Below are positions 1 to 8,420 of a DNA stretch of 34,246 bases, in pieces. The translations under genes were made by a program, and so were the position numbers. Below the pieces are notes generated by a model, which saw only the letters and a list, made by a program, of their open reading frames with translations, was not told the origin of the DNA and ran no database searches. The stretch lies in assembly GCA_900617975.1 (NCBI GenBank), contig UZAE01012668.1, forward strand, positions 1 to 34,246, in the 5' to 3' direction. This DNA is from Rodentolepis nana (lineage: Eukaryota; Platyhelminthes; Cestoda; Cyclophyllidea; Hymenolepididae). The first letter of the stretch is position 1. Every line of letters starts with the position of its first letter.

Positions 1-257
1 AGTGAGTGCACTTGTTCTGGAAGGGTGTTTGCTTTCCTGAAATGGTCAAGTAGATGAGTTCAACATTGTGCATCAGTGTCTGTTAATGGGTTTTGTGGTA
101 GAGGCTTTTTGGTTAGTCAGCAATCTGTGATGCTTTTTCGGTTTTGTGACTTTCTGTATTAGACCAAATTGTGTTTTCAGGTGTCTTGGTGTATTCTCAT
201 AGGCGCTGAAGAATGTATTCATGGGAATGCGCAGTAGTTTCTCGTACTGGATCATTG

Positions 258-590
258 CCTTCTCTTTGATGTAACCAGGAGCATTGCATCAATCGGTGCT
301 GATTTTATCCATCCAGTAATTAGTCGTAATGCATGGTTGTGTGCCTTCTCGAGTGATTTGAGAATCACTTCAGAGGCCGTAATGAGTTTCTCCCAGCAAT
401 AGAGCATTATTGGCTGAACAAACAACCTGTAATTGTTATTTAGGGTTGTGTGTGCACAGCCCCAAACACTATCAGTAAGGAGCTTCAGTACGTTCAGTCT
501 ATTGGAGGCTCGTTCTGCTACTTTAGCAATGTGACTTTTAGATGTTAGCTTTGTGTCAAACGTAACTCCGAGATAAGTGAACTCGTTGGT
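258..590 (-). pseudogene. LINE post-RT (thumb and C-terminal) region
   Basis: The minus strand is continuously open here for about 110 codons, the longest unbroken part of the element. It starts with NEFTYLGVTFDTKLT, the conserved YLG...D...L block that follows LINE RT palms, then AERASNRLNVLKLL, and LEKAHNHALRLITG with the LR.ITG signature of Jockey/I-type elements. It ends in a stop just after KRRQ. A further open piece (255-73) in another frame may continue the protein. Confidence 0.82.
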
Positions 591-737
591 TTATTCTTGA
601 GAAGTATCCTTGTGCATTAAATGCAGACTTGTGTTGTGGTGGACCAAGGAAAATGTTTGGAATGCGATGTTAGCGGTGTTGATAACCATTCCATTGTTGT
701 CGCACTAGATTGCTAGAAGTTTAATTGCTTAATTTAT

Positions 738-866
738 GGCACTTTCCGTCCTCTCCTGAGCGTTTTTCTTGGGCACTTTCTGTCCTCTCTTGAGCGTTTT
801 TCTTAGGGGCGGCAGAACAAGATCATTTTTTCTTAGGGGCGGAATACCATAGAACAAGATCATCTG
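738..866. repeat. Two short tandem duplications in the LINE
   Basis: A unit of about 33 bp (GGCACTTTCYGTCCTCTCYT and onward) occurs at 738-770 and again at about 772-804 with two transitions. It is followed by a second duplication in which TCTTAGGGGCGG plus AGAACAAGATCAT occurs near 801-826 and again near 831-861. The second pair duplicates the DNA encoding the RT palm ADD block. Confidence 0.8.
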
Positions 867-884
867 CGTCAAAGTAGGCACTCG

Positions 885-1040
885 ATGCCCGTGACTGTCT
901 GTACCAATTCGGCTATGCCTGAACGCCCGTGACTGTCTGTACCAATTCGGCTATGTCAATTGATGCCTGTGACTGTCTGTACCAATTCCATGTGGTAGAG
1001 ATGCTTGTGACTGTCTGTACGAATTCGGCTATGTCATTGA
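885..1040. repeat. Four-copy minisatellite inside the RT domain
   Basis: The unit GACTGTCTGTACCAATTCGG plus flanking bases repeats four times at a spacing of about 37-40 bp (starts near 886, 923, 963 and 1001). Copies differ by small substitutions and spacer changes. On the minus strand the unit encodes IAELVQTVTG, the link between FINDI and the palm ADD motif, so a single ancestral 10-codon segment has been amplified. Confidence 0.88.
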
Positions 1041-1440
1041 TGAAGACGGTGAAAAGAGAGCAGCTCGTAACAGCTCCCTGTGGTGGGTCTGTTTGTAAAA
1101 GATTAGATTTGGACAGATCGTGTCCATATCTGACTTTACATGACCTTTGTCCAATGACAACTTTTATCCAGTTTAGCATGTTATGTTATGTTCCAACAAT
1201 CGCCAATTTTAGAATTACGTTCACTTTCCATAATAAGTCATATGCTGATTTGAAATCGACGAATACAGCCGTAAGAGTATTTCTTGCATCAAGGGCATCT
1301 TTGACATGTTGGGAGAGAGTGACTATTCTTTGGTTTATTGATCTTTTTGGCCTAATACCTGCTTGTTCATTGCTAAAAATATTGTTGGTCTCAAGGAACC
1401 AGGTCAGCCTCCTGTTAACCATTCTTTCCATAAGTTTAGC

Positions 1441-1522
1441 GAGCACACTTGTGAGAGAGATGGGCCTATAGTTGTTAAAGTGAGCACACTTGTGAGAGAG
1501 ATGGGCCTATAGTTGTTAAAGT
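1441..1522. repeat. Perfect 41-bp tandem duplication
   Basis: The 41-bp unit beginning GAGCACACTTGTGAGAGAGA at 1441-1481 is repeated directly at 1482-1522 without a visible difference. It duplicates the minus-strand NYRPISLTSVL block. Because 41 is not a multiple of three, it shifts the reading frame. Confidence 0.92.
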
Positions 1523-1749
1523 TGCTTGGGGCCTTTGACCTTTTTAAGTTTTGGTATTACTATGGCAATTCTCCATTGGGTTGGTACGAGACTAGTCTCT
1601 CAGCTTTTGTCGAAAAGTGTCAGTACGGTTTCCTTGGCTTTTGGCCCCAGTCTAATTAGAAATCCCGTATGGATACCATATTCGCCAAGAGACTTTTTTG
1701 CACTGTAGTTGTTTTATCGAAGAATTAAGTTTGTGGTTCAGTAAATCCA

Positions 1750-2341
1750 TTATTCGGTATTGTTGTGTCTTGTATCTTTATATCTCTTGAAGATTTTTTG
1801 AAAAAGGGTTTTCTTTTGCTTGTGGGAATAGAACCACGAAAAGTAGTTATCTATTTCGGAGTCGGTGGTAAGCAGTTTGTTGTTTGAGCATATTGGTTCT
1901 TCTTGGGTCTTTCCTTGTTGGCTTTGGATGTTACCCATGAATTTGAATGTGCGTTGGCTATCATTTTGAGATGAAGTTGTCATGGGTAGTCCGTTTAGCT
2001 TGTAAGATGGATTGCCTTAGGACAGCCGATTGTCGCCTCCAGGCTTTTACGTCTTCCGTTCTTCCAGTCTGATCAGCAGTGTTGCGAAGGGCGTCCCTCT
2101 TTCTTTTCAGTTCCTCAAGGTGTTCAGGCCAGAACACTCGATAGTGTTTACTCTTGCCTCGGGGAATAGTTTTCTTTGCACATCTGATCATAATATTTGT
2201 GATATCGTTGCAAAGTTTATCAGGATATTGGTTGAAGTTTAGGGGACTTGTGTGAAGTTCATTCTCTAAAAGGCTTGTGAATCTAGGCCAGTCAGCCTTC
2301 TTGCAGTTCCATGATAGCTTAGTTGGCATTTTCCTTGTCAT
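1750..2341 (-). pseudogene. LINE linker between endonuclease and reverse transcriptase
   Basis: Two overlapping minus-strand open stretches (2341-1961 and 1983-1750) encode a basic, Trp/Arg-rich linker. The first includes WPRFTSLLENEL and a lysine/arginine-rich segment with the motif FWPEHLEELKRKRDALR, typical of the region before LINE reverse transcriptases. The second ends in LLTTDSEIDNYFSWFYSHK, matching the 'add-to-be nonterminal, then F/Y-rich' approach to the RT domain. The frame changes between them, showing a frameshift. Confidence 0.75.
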
Positions 2342-2342
2342 G

Positions 2343-2960
2343 CTTTTGCTGCCGATGGCAATACTGGCAATGACTGGTTTGTGACCAGAACCAGGATCGT
2401 CAATTATTTTGCGGTGTGTAAGCTAGATGATGTCGCTTGAAGCCAGGAGCAAGTCAGGAGTTGTCCTGGCTCCATTGTAGTGCAAATATGTAGCAGGATC
2501 CTCATTGCTATAAATAAGTTCTAGAGGGTTGCTATTTAGCATATCTTCGATTTCCTTTCCAGCTATGTTTGTATTCTTATAGCCCCATCTGGTGGAATGG
2601 GCGTTGAAGTCTCCTTATACTACAGTTCGAACTATTCTGGGGTGGATTATGGACTGCGTATATCTTGAAGTGATTGGACATTTCAAAACACTTAATCTGA
2701 TTATTTCACACATGTCTTGCGTCGAGCCCATACTCTTGATTATTTTTCAATGTGATTTTAGGCCGTTTTTATTCCAGTCAATATTCTACTTGCTATATAA
2801 GGTATAACCCGGAAATTAGTGCTATTTGAGTTTGTCATCCGTGAGGTGGGCTTTCATTTTTGTGAATATGCTTATATCATGGGTGCGAGAATTTTCTTGA
2901 TCTGTATTTTCTTGTCTTGTGATATCCCTCCAGAATTCCACTGAAGGATCTGTAGAAGTT
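2343..2960 (-). pseudogene. LINE apurinic-type endonuclease domain, broken
   Basis: The minus strand begins with ILQWNS, a start typical of the exonuclease/endonuclease/phosphatase fold in LINEs. After a poorly preserved middle it continues with GDFNAHSTRWGY and then NGARTTPDLLLAS, the conserved blocks holding catalytic Asp, Asn and His-proximal residues. A stop follows shortly after the second block, then the frame reopens into DDPGSGHKPVIASIAI, which includes the Ser-Gly-His block (SGHKP) expected at the domain's C-terminal end. In a live element this domain nicks the target DNA to prime reverse transcription. Confidence 0.82.
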
Positions 2961-3017
2961 GTGTTTCACCCTACCAAGAACGATTTCTCTTTTAGCTTTG
3001 TTTCAAGCTGATCATAA

Positions 3018-3107
3018 TAGTTTGAAGTCAACTGCCAAATTATAGACTTTTTTGCCGCATAAGTATACGTTTTCCAGGGTATACCATGCGGAGGCAAGTC
3101 TATTGCT
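3018..3107 (-). mobile_element. Partial dispersed retroposon: head only, abutting LINE
   Basis: Over about 90 bp this matches the head of the dispersed repeat described at 27710-28033: AGTTTGAAGTCAACTGCC, AGACTTTTTTGCCG, GTATACGTT, CCAGGGT and GGAGGCAAGTCTAT. The match stops at 3018, where sequence leading into the minus-strand LINE endonuclease begins. The pyrimidine-rich body and ATAA tail are absent. In minus-strand order the retroposon head sits immediately 5' of the LINE. No target duplication was found. Confidence 0.78.
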
Positions 3108-3449
3108 CCATTTTAAAATTAAGGGAATTACCATTTTTGAATGTCGAATATATATGTCCTAAGTAGATGGGCGATATTTTTGGAATATCTTTTCGCAAAA
3201 ATATACTCCCTATTAATTGAGTATAATGTGCCGAATTTATTAACGACTCCGTTTGCAGATTCCACAAAATGCCACATTTGTCTTGTTAGGGCAAGTTTTT
3301 TATCAAAATTAGCATATAATTTTGTAAATATTGTTAATAATATTTATTAAATGAAATGACGAATAAATGAGTTTATTTGATACACTGCTTAATGTTGATG
3401 ATAGTGATCGACCAACTGCGATTACCTCTGAACTAGTTTAGCCCTTGAA
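3108..3449. other. Intergenic AT-rich DNA before GrpE
   Basis: No gene or repeat recognised. It is strongly AT-rich and should include the promoter and 5' untranslated region of the GrpE gene, but no convincing TATA or initiator element could be fixed. Confidence 0.4.
3437..3441 (+). promoter_or_regulatory. TTTAG splice-acceptor-like site before GrpE start
   Basis: TTTAG lies 8 nt before the chosen ATG at 3450. The same motif precedes the start codons of the SFT2 and Phafin genes, and it matches many acceptors seen inside the genes here. It could be the 3' end of a 5'-untranslated intron or a spliced-leader trans-splice site; the sequence alone does not decide. Confidence 0.35.
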
Positions 3450-4193
3450 ATGTTGAGCATTAGAAGTCTGTCATGCAAGCTAACTTCTTTAGCATTTATG
3501 AAACCCAGCGTTGGGTAAATTGTTTGTTTTGCTATTATACGTAAACAGTGCCCAATTTTTTAAGTTCAGCGTTGAAGCTAACACCAATGATCAGAAGCCC
3601 ACACCAGAAAATACTGCTACAGCTTCATCCTCACCCCCCGCTGATAATAAGCAACTTGAAGAACTCACTCACAAAAACCTCGCACTCCTAAAGGAGAAAC
3701 ACGATTTTGAGGATAAGTATAAGAGAGCATTAGCTGAAGCGGAAAATGTAAGGAAACGAATGCTTCGACAGGTTGAGGAGGCGAAAATTTTCGGAATCCA
3801 ATCTTTCTGCAAAGATCTCTTAGAAGTTGCCGATATTCTCGGCAAAGCGATCGAAGCTGCCCCTGAAGACCAACTTAAAAATGGTGTCAATCCACATTTT
3901 CTAAATCTTTACGAGGGATTGAAAATGACTGACGCTCAGTTGCTCAAGGTAATTTTTTTGGAACTCCTGTCTTAATGATTTTATAATTTTAGGTTTTTGG
4001 AAAGCATCATTTGCATAAAATTGCTCCTGCTATTGGTGATGTCTTCAACCCAAATGTTCATGAGGCCATGTTCACCGTTCCTGTTTCAGGTAATAATAAA
4101 CCCAACACGATTGCTGTCGTTCAGAAGGTGGGGTACAGTCTTCAAGAACGAACACTTCGTCCCGCTTTTGTTGGAGTATTTGCAGCCCAGTAA
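3450..4193 (+). CDS. GRPEL1: Mitochondrial GrpE nucleotide exchange factor (GRPEL1-like)
   Basis: GrpE releases ADP from mitochondrial Hsp70 in the matrix and so drives protein import and folding. Inferred exons are 3450-3514, 3549-3948 and 3993-4193, giving 221 residues, near the usual metazoan length. The start at 3450 was chosen because it is the only upstream ATG that splices in frame through a GT-AG intron of 34 nt. It also supplies a presequence-like N-terminus (MLSIRSLSCKLTSLAF) rich in Ser/Leu with Arg and Lys and no acidic residue. A Ser/Pro-rich linker follows, then a long coiled coil (about 50-100) with the GrpE hallmark AEAENVRKRM, then the four-helix part (GIQSFCKDLLEVADIL), and a beta-wing ending in HEAMFTVPV, VVQKVGYSL and RTLRPAFVGV. 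The second intron is 44 nt. The first exon is less certain than the rest. Confidence 0.93.
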
Positions 4194-4337
4194 TTCCGAA
4201 AATCACTAGTTATAACAGTCGTTTCTAATCTATTTTCATGTGTATATATACATACAAATTTTAATCATGCTCATTTCTTTTTACTGTTTTTCGACGCGTT
4301 GCGTGCTGAATTCGATTATTCCGTTGGCTAGGCGGCA

Positions 4338-4343
4338 AATAAA
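4338..4343 (+). terminator. Candidate poly(A) signal of GrpE gene
   Basis: AATAAA lies about 145 nt after the GrpE stop codon, and it is the first canonical hexamer I noticed downstream. Function is inferred from position only. Confidence 0.45.
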
Positions 4344-4569
4344 TTTTAAGTTCCGTTTTGAATTCACACTTTATTTCTGTGCAAATCGACGTCACAAAAT
4401 TTAGATATTTCTGGTACCTGATTTATTTAAGTTCATTTAAGATGCATAATGATCAAATTGCAATAACACTAATAAATGGAATCTCCTTAGTTCATCACTA
4501 TACTTATGTTAGTTTAGTTGTTCAAAAGGGATTTCTTGGTTGAGTCCCTCAATAACCACTTAATCAACT

Positions 4570-4860
4570 GGTACGTTATGATCATAATGCTCAACAAAGC
4601 GTGGCCAGATATCAAATCCAAATGGATAAAATCCGGCCAGTACGAAGCAGGCTGAAAGCCTCTTCCATCAAATCCTCCTAGAAGCAGAAGGATATCTTTC
4701 ACAGAGCTGAAACGAAGTGTTTGTGAAAATTGGGAAGGTTTTAATATCATCCAAGTGGTTTGGCAGTATAATGCATGACATCAAATTAGGCCGGCACTAA
4801 AAAAGTACCTTAAATGGAGAAGCAAACTGATCGAAACTTTGCCGAAAAGCCTCGACATAA
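4570..4860 (+). pseudogene. Unrecognised degenerate coding-like stretch
   Basis: One plus-strand frame stays open for about 290 bp except for two TGA codons (4653-4655 and 4776-4778). It reads as a hydrophilic, Trp/Lys-rich peptide, with pieces such as KAWPDIKSKWIKSGQYEAG and KRSVCENWEGFNIIQVVW. It ends at a TAA after LLLKQ. The composition resembles a decayed transposase or other coding remnant, but I do not recognise a family. It could also be chance. Confidence 0.25.
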
Positions 4861-5268
4861 CATTGCTTCTAAAGCAATAATTTTTTGAAAATCAAAAGTA
4901 AGTGGTATAAGAAGAGATTGTTTGGGAAAATTAAAGGAGAATTATTGGCAACAAATGTGAAAAGGTTAGGCATTTCGGACAGAAAAATAAAAGAAATGCT
5001 ACGGCAATAAACACAATGAAAATTCTAACCAGGAAAATGAATTAATACGTTATCATAGGGAAGCATTTATAATTTAACCTTCTTTGGGAAGACTAAACCA
5101 GAAATTAAAGACTAGACAAGCAAGTTAACGAGGTAAAAGGGATACTTTTTTAACATAAAAAAGGAAAAAATTACCGATGAAATCTCAGAGGTTGTACCAC
5201 ATCCTCCTGTTGCCCAGACTTCGCCCATCCGATCATCACATTTTCAAGGCCATGGAGCATACTCAAAG
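4861..5268. other. Intergenic AT-rich DNA
   Basis: A-rich sequence with no sustained open frame or recognisable element. It may continue the decayed stretch to its left. Confidence 0.35.
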
Positions 5269-5565
5269 ATTTATATCAAATGGCAATAACCCTTTAGTTG
5301 ACTTCGGGCTTCACAGAGGGGAAGAGCGGACAAAGTCACAAAAAAGTCGGGAGGGGAACAGAAGAGTGATTCATAGATGTAAACGAGACAGGCAGACACA
5401 AAAGTTAGAGAGAAATAGGAAAGGCCAGGTAGAAATGATCAAATATGACTTACAGTGGGGCTATGGTAATTTGAAGTTAGAAGTCAACTGCCGGTTAATA
5501 GACTTTTTTGCAGTATGAGAATACGTCGACCAGGGTGCAACACGTGGAGGTAAGTCTAACACACA
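5269..5565 (-). mobile_element. Dispersed retroposon copy, internally deleted
   Basis: In the antisense orientation it runs from the tail end (ATTTATATCAAATGGC) to the head (CACGTGGAGGTAAGTCTA). It lacks about 20 bp just inside the tail compared with the 27.7-kb copy and has a few substitutions in the body. I could not find a convincing target-site duplication, so the copy is probably older or its flanks have changed. Confidence 0.82.
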
Positions 5566-5831
5566 TCTACACACTGTAACATTCTTACCAGGAAAACTGT
5601 ATTATTGCGCTATTGTACACATGCATTCGTAACTCACAATTTTCAGCTATGCCTTCTTTGAGTCTTAATAGCTGTGGCATTAATAAGGGGCAAATGCAAA
5701 CTTATTAAATAAGCGATGAAATGCGCATCCATTTAAGTAAAAGGTAACCCAATACAATGAGAGTAGAGAATATTGTTAAAATGTCGATAACAACTCGCAC
5801 CTCAATTCAGAAGCCTGACAGAAAAAAATAA
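5566..5831. other. Intergenic DNA downstream of SFT2
   Basis: No gene or repeat recognised. It separates the retroposon from the poly(A) signal of the minus-strand SFT2 gene. Confidence 0.35.
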
Positions 5832-5837
5832 TTTATT
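5832..5837 (-). terminator. Candidate poly(A) signal of SFT2 gene
   Basis: AATAAA on the minus strand (TTTATT on plus), about 45 nt past the SFT2 stop codon, a typical position. A T-rich run follows on the minus strand. Confidence 0.6.
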
Positions 5838-5881
5838 CACAAAATCAGATAAAGATATAAACAAGACAATCAGATCAGTAC

Positions 5882-6559
5882 TTAAACCGGCAAAGTTGAG
5901 CCTGAGCCACCAGGCCTGAGGGAAGAAAATTTGCTCATAAAAGAAAGAACTTTAGTTCCACCCCAAATAAATTGTTTCAATTGCCAAAAGCCAAGTCCAA
6001 CCTGAATACCGATGGCCAATAGCGCACAAAGAGTACTTCGCCACCAAAACACGCCGTAAATGCCAAGAAAAAGGCTCGAAAAGTAAACCAATGTTGAGAC
6101 AATTCGATCCTTTGTCACTAATCCCTTAATGTAAGACCAAGGGCCATAAGCAAACGCGAATGCGAACATGAGAGCAATGTTCCCGAGAATATACATGAAG
6201 ACGAATTTTCGGAGACCAGAAGGAGTAGCAAGAAGAGGAATAAAAATGAGAGCAAGAGAGAAAAACAGAGATGCGCAGAAGGCGGAAATGCCAAAGTAAA
6301 GGAAACGGTGACTCCGTGAAAGACCACGAAATGACTCGGGTTCGGAGTTAGATGGAGTAGAGAACATGAAATATGGGCGAGAGAATATGGAAGTGGAAGA
6401 AGTCGTTTGTCTTGAGGGTTCATTTGGAGGAATATCAGTTATAAGTGGTATACGGTCTGAAGAGACCGATTTTGCAGAAGAATCTTTGTTAAGAAAGCTT
6501 TTAAGAACGGGAGGAAATGAATATGTGTCATCAGTAATGGTTGCCGATTTACCAAACAT
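5882..6559 (-). CDS. SFT2D3: SFT2-family vesicle transport membrane protein
   Basis: SFT2 proteins are small tetraspanning proteins of Golgi and endosomal membranes linked to retrograde vesicle fusion. From the Met at 6559 the product is 225 residues: a polar Ser/Pro-rich cytosolic N-terminus of about 80 residues, the family-typical GLSRSHRFLYFG entry, and then four hydrophobic segments (about 87-111, 119-144, 153-172 and 176-200). Conserved spots include ARKF-like LRKFVFMYILGN, GPWSYIKGLV, STLVYF and the Leu/Gly-rich last segment. An upstream in-frame Met (6607) would add 16 residues, but the downstream one is preferred because a TTTAG acceptor-like site lies 16 nt before it. No intron is needed. 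The long N-terminus suggests the SFT2D3 branch rather than SFT2D1/2; the symbol is therefore less sure than the family. Confidence 0.85.
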   Translation of the reverse strand: MFGKSATITDDTYSFPPVLKSFLNKDSSAKSVSSDRIPLITDIPPNEPSRQTTSSTSIFSRPYFMFSTPSNSEPESFRGLSRSHRFLYFGISAFCASLFFSLALIFIPLLATPSGLRKFVFMYILGNIALMFAFAFAYGPWSYIKGLVTKDRIVSTLVYFSSLFLGIYGVFWWRSTLCALLAIGIQVGLGFWQLKQFIWGGTKVLSFMSKFSSLRPGGSGSTLPV

Positions 6560-6575
6560 GGAAAAATTGAAAATC

Positions 6576-6580
6576 CTAAA
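6576..6580 (-). promoter_or_regulatory. TTTAG acceptor-like site before SFT2 start
   Basis: On the minus strand TTTAG is followed by 16 nt and then the preferred ATG. It resembles the acceptor-like sites before the GrpE and Phafin start codons and could serve cis- or trans-splicing. Confidence 0.33.
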
Positions 6581-6607
6581 GTACCAAGAATAATAAATGA
6601 TGATCAA

Positions 6608-8413
6608 ACAAGGGGCATTAAATGAAAAACCTTGACGAAAACAATTATTTCAAGTACACTTGCAATATAATTCCACAACTAAGACGGGACGCAGTACTGG
6701 TAACCTACGCAGCGAAAAAGCACAAAGGTCAATAACTACCTGTGACATTAAAAACCTGTGAAAGTTCGATTTTATCTTACATGCGAATTCTAAAAAAAAT
6801 ATGTGGAAAGCATAAAATTTGTTAATTGAAATATTTTGCAGGTTGTGGTGGAAAATACATTCTAATAGACTTGGTATTTTGCATAGTACCAACATAACTA
6901 ACATTTTAATGGAATATGTGATTCCTTATGTAAATTTTTCCCAAGTAGTCACAATCTTGCAATGAAGAAACTGGAGAAGAATTTTAATTTGTTTATGAGT
7001 CTGTTCATATTACCATAGATTAGGTTTTCTAATACATACATGCTGGTGTTTGTGAAGGTCTCGAAAGTAAGACGCCATGAATCTATCACTTATGTGCCCA
7101 ATCGAGGATCAAAAATCAATAATAACCAAAATTTGAAGCAGAAGGTAGAGTATATATTAAGTATAATTATTAAAATTTGCTATAAGCTTTACAATATACC
7201 TTATTTTTTGACGCTCCATTAGCATAATTTCAATTAGGTTGTCTAAAGTAACTTTCCATAAGTTTGATAACTTCAAATCAAGAAATGTTTTAAGAGATAT
7301 GACGTAATGTCTTCTAGTAATAAGAAAGTTGCTGTTTCAATACAGCTTATAGAAAAAGGAAACAATTCATCTTTGAAACAAAACACGAGAATATAATAAT
7401 CTATTGAGTACAGCAAACACCAACCAAAGGAAGTTAGTACCACTATGAGTATTGAGTAAGATTTGCATCAGATAGACGCAATTTACAAACTAACTCATCC
7501 TAAATTCGGGAAAGTAATAATTCTAACATTTCTCTACCAAAGATGCCTGATTGGAATAATGACGCTTGTTAGTTGATTAAAAAAGCTTGAATTTCCAACT
7601 AAATTTAAAGCGAAAGAATAGTGAGGTTTATTTTCATTATACTCATTTTCAGTCTACCAGCGTTAAGCGCTGGAAAACTTCTCGAAATATGTAAAGAAAA
7701 ATATATCATACATTTTCAATTCATGCTTATGGAAGATAGCGTAGAAAAGGAAATCATTTTATAAAACCATCAATTATAGTGAAGTATCCAACCAATTTTA
7801 ACCAATTTATCAAAATTTAGGAAATTTGTCCTCCACAAGCTTCGCCACATTTCCCAATCCTCTCTAACGCCTAGCACAGCGAACTTAATGTTCGTTCACT
7901 TATTTTCAGTCTTGGATGAACTTTTACTAAAAGTAAATACATATCCACCTCTTTTTTGGAAGGAAATCGCAGATACATTATCAATAATAATATTATGCAC
8001 TCTCGTTAGCTTTAGGTGAGTAAATATATCATTGTCTTATTTAGAATACATTTAAGTAGAAATATATGTGGTACTTTATGGAAGGGTTTCAGAGTTATAT
8101 GATGGATAGGTGTATATGGTTATTTTAAAAGATGACCAAAATTGTTACGAAATATAAGACATTAATTTACAGAAAGAAATGAATTTTAAAGTGAAATTGC
8201 ATTTTAACAAACAAATCTTCTAAACAAAATAAAAAGATTAAAATTCGCGCAGATTAAATATAAACGGATACGATAATGTTTTTTTGAATATCAAGACTTT
8301 TTAAAGTTCTTTAGTTTTAGCAAACATTGTTTAACCTAATATACTTGCTGACAAACAACCTTGTATCTGTTCCGCGCCATTACCATATCTGGCTATTCGT
8401 TTCTGTAACTCAA
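6608..8413. other. AT-rich divergent intergenic region (SFT2 / Phafin)
   Basis: About 1.8 kb between the divergently transcribed SFT2 and Phafin genes. Both promoters must lie here or further inside the transcripts. No coding region, retroposon copy or clear promoter motif could be assigned. Confidence 0.4.
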
Positions 8414-8418
8414 TTTAG
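8414..8418 (+). promoter_or_regulatory. TTTAG acceptor-like site before Phafin start
   Basis: TTTAG lies only 2 nt before the Phafin ATG, after a pyrimidine-rich stretch. This very short spacing is common at trans-spliced flatworm messages but is also compatible with a 5'-untranslated intron. Confidence 0.38.
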
Positions 8419-8420
8419 CA

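Larger units (their letters stand above)
838..1720 (-). pseudogene. LINE reverse transcriptase domain, frameshifted
   Basis: On the minus strand this holds the RT fingers and palm: a WRIAIVIPKLKK block, NYRPISLTSVL (present twice because of a 41-bp tandem duplication), LAKLMERMVNRRL, the QAGIRPKRS block, VFVDFKSAYDLLW with a catalytic-type Asp, PQGAVTSCSLFTVFINDI, and finally the palm motif as F-D-A-D-D-LVLWYS. The palm motif appears to have an extra Asp codon compared with the usual F/Y-A-D-D. Between FINDI and the ADD block a roughly 10-residue unit (IAELVQTVTG) is repeated four times with frame changes. The domain would copy element RNA in an active LINE; here it cannot be translated in one frame. 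Confidence 0.88.
1..3017 (-). mobile_element. Decayed non-LTR (LINE) retrotransposon, Jockey/I-like
   Basis: Read on the minus strand from right to left, this stretch carries the parts of one LINE pol protein in the right order: an endonuclease start (ILQWNS near 2945), an endonuclease core (GDFNAHSTRWGY near 2600), a basic linker (2341-1750), reverse transcriptase motifs (NYRPISLTS near 1500, SNEQAGIRPKRS near 1350, PQGAV near 1080, ADDLVLWYS near 860), then YLGVTFD near 560 and LRLITG near 310. The reading frame is broken by stops, frameshifts and several short tandem duplications, so the copy is dead. The 3' end lies beyond the left edge, so tail and target duplication cannot be judged. 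The endonuclease and C-terminal motifs fit the Jockey/I/R1 group better than RTE, but the clade call is tentative. Confidence 0.88.

Noticed and set aside
929..1471. 180-codon open frame on the plus strand
   Set aside because: It is the antisense of the LINE reverse transcriptase, and its repeats come from the minisatellite.
3511..3975. Longer GrpE reading frame starting at 3511 with a TTG
   Set aside because: Its first codons are intron sequence; splicing 3514 to 3549 gives an ATG start and a credible mitochondrial presequence, and its end runs into the second intron.
6118..6593. Further open frames overlapping SFT2 on both strands
   Set aside because: Shadows of the SFT2 coding region; no independent motif.
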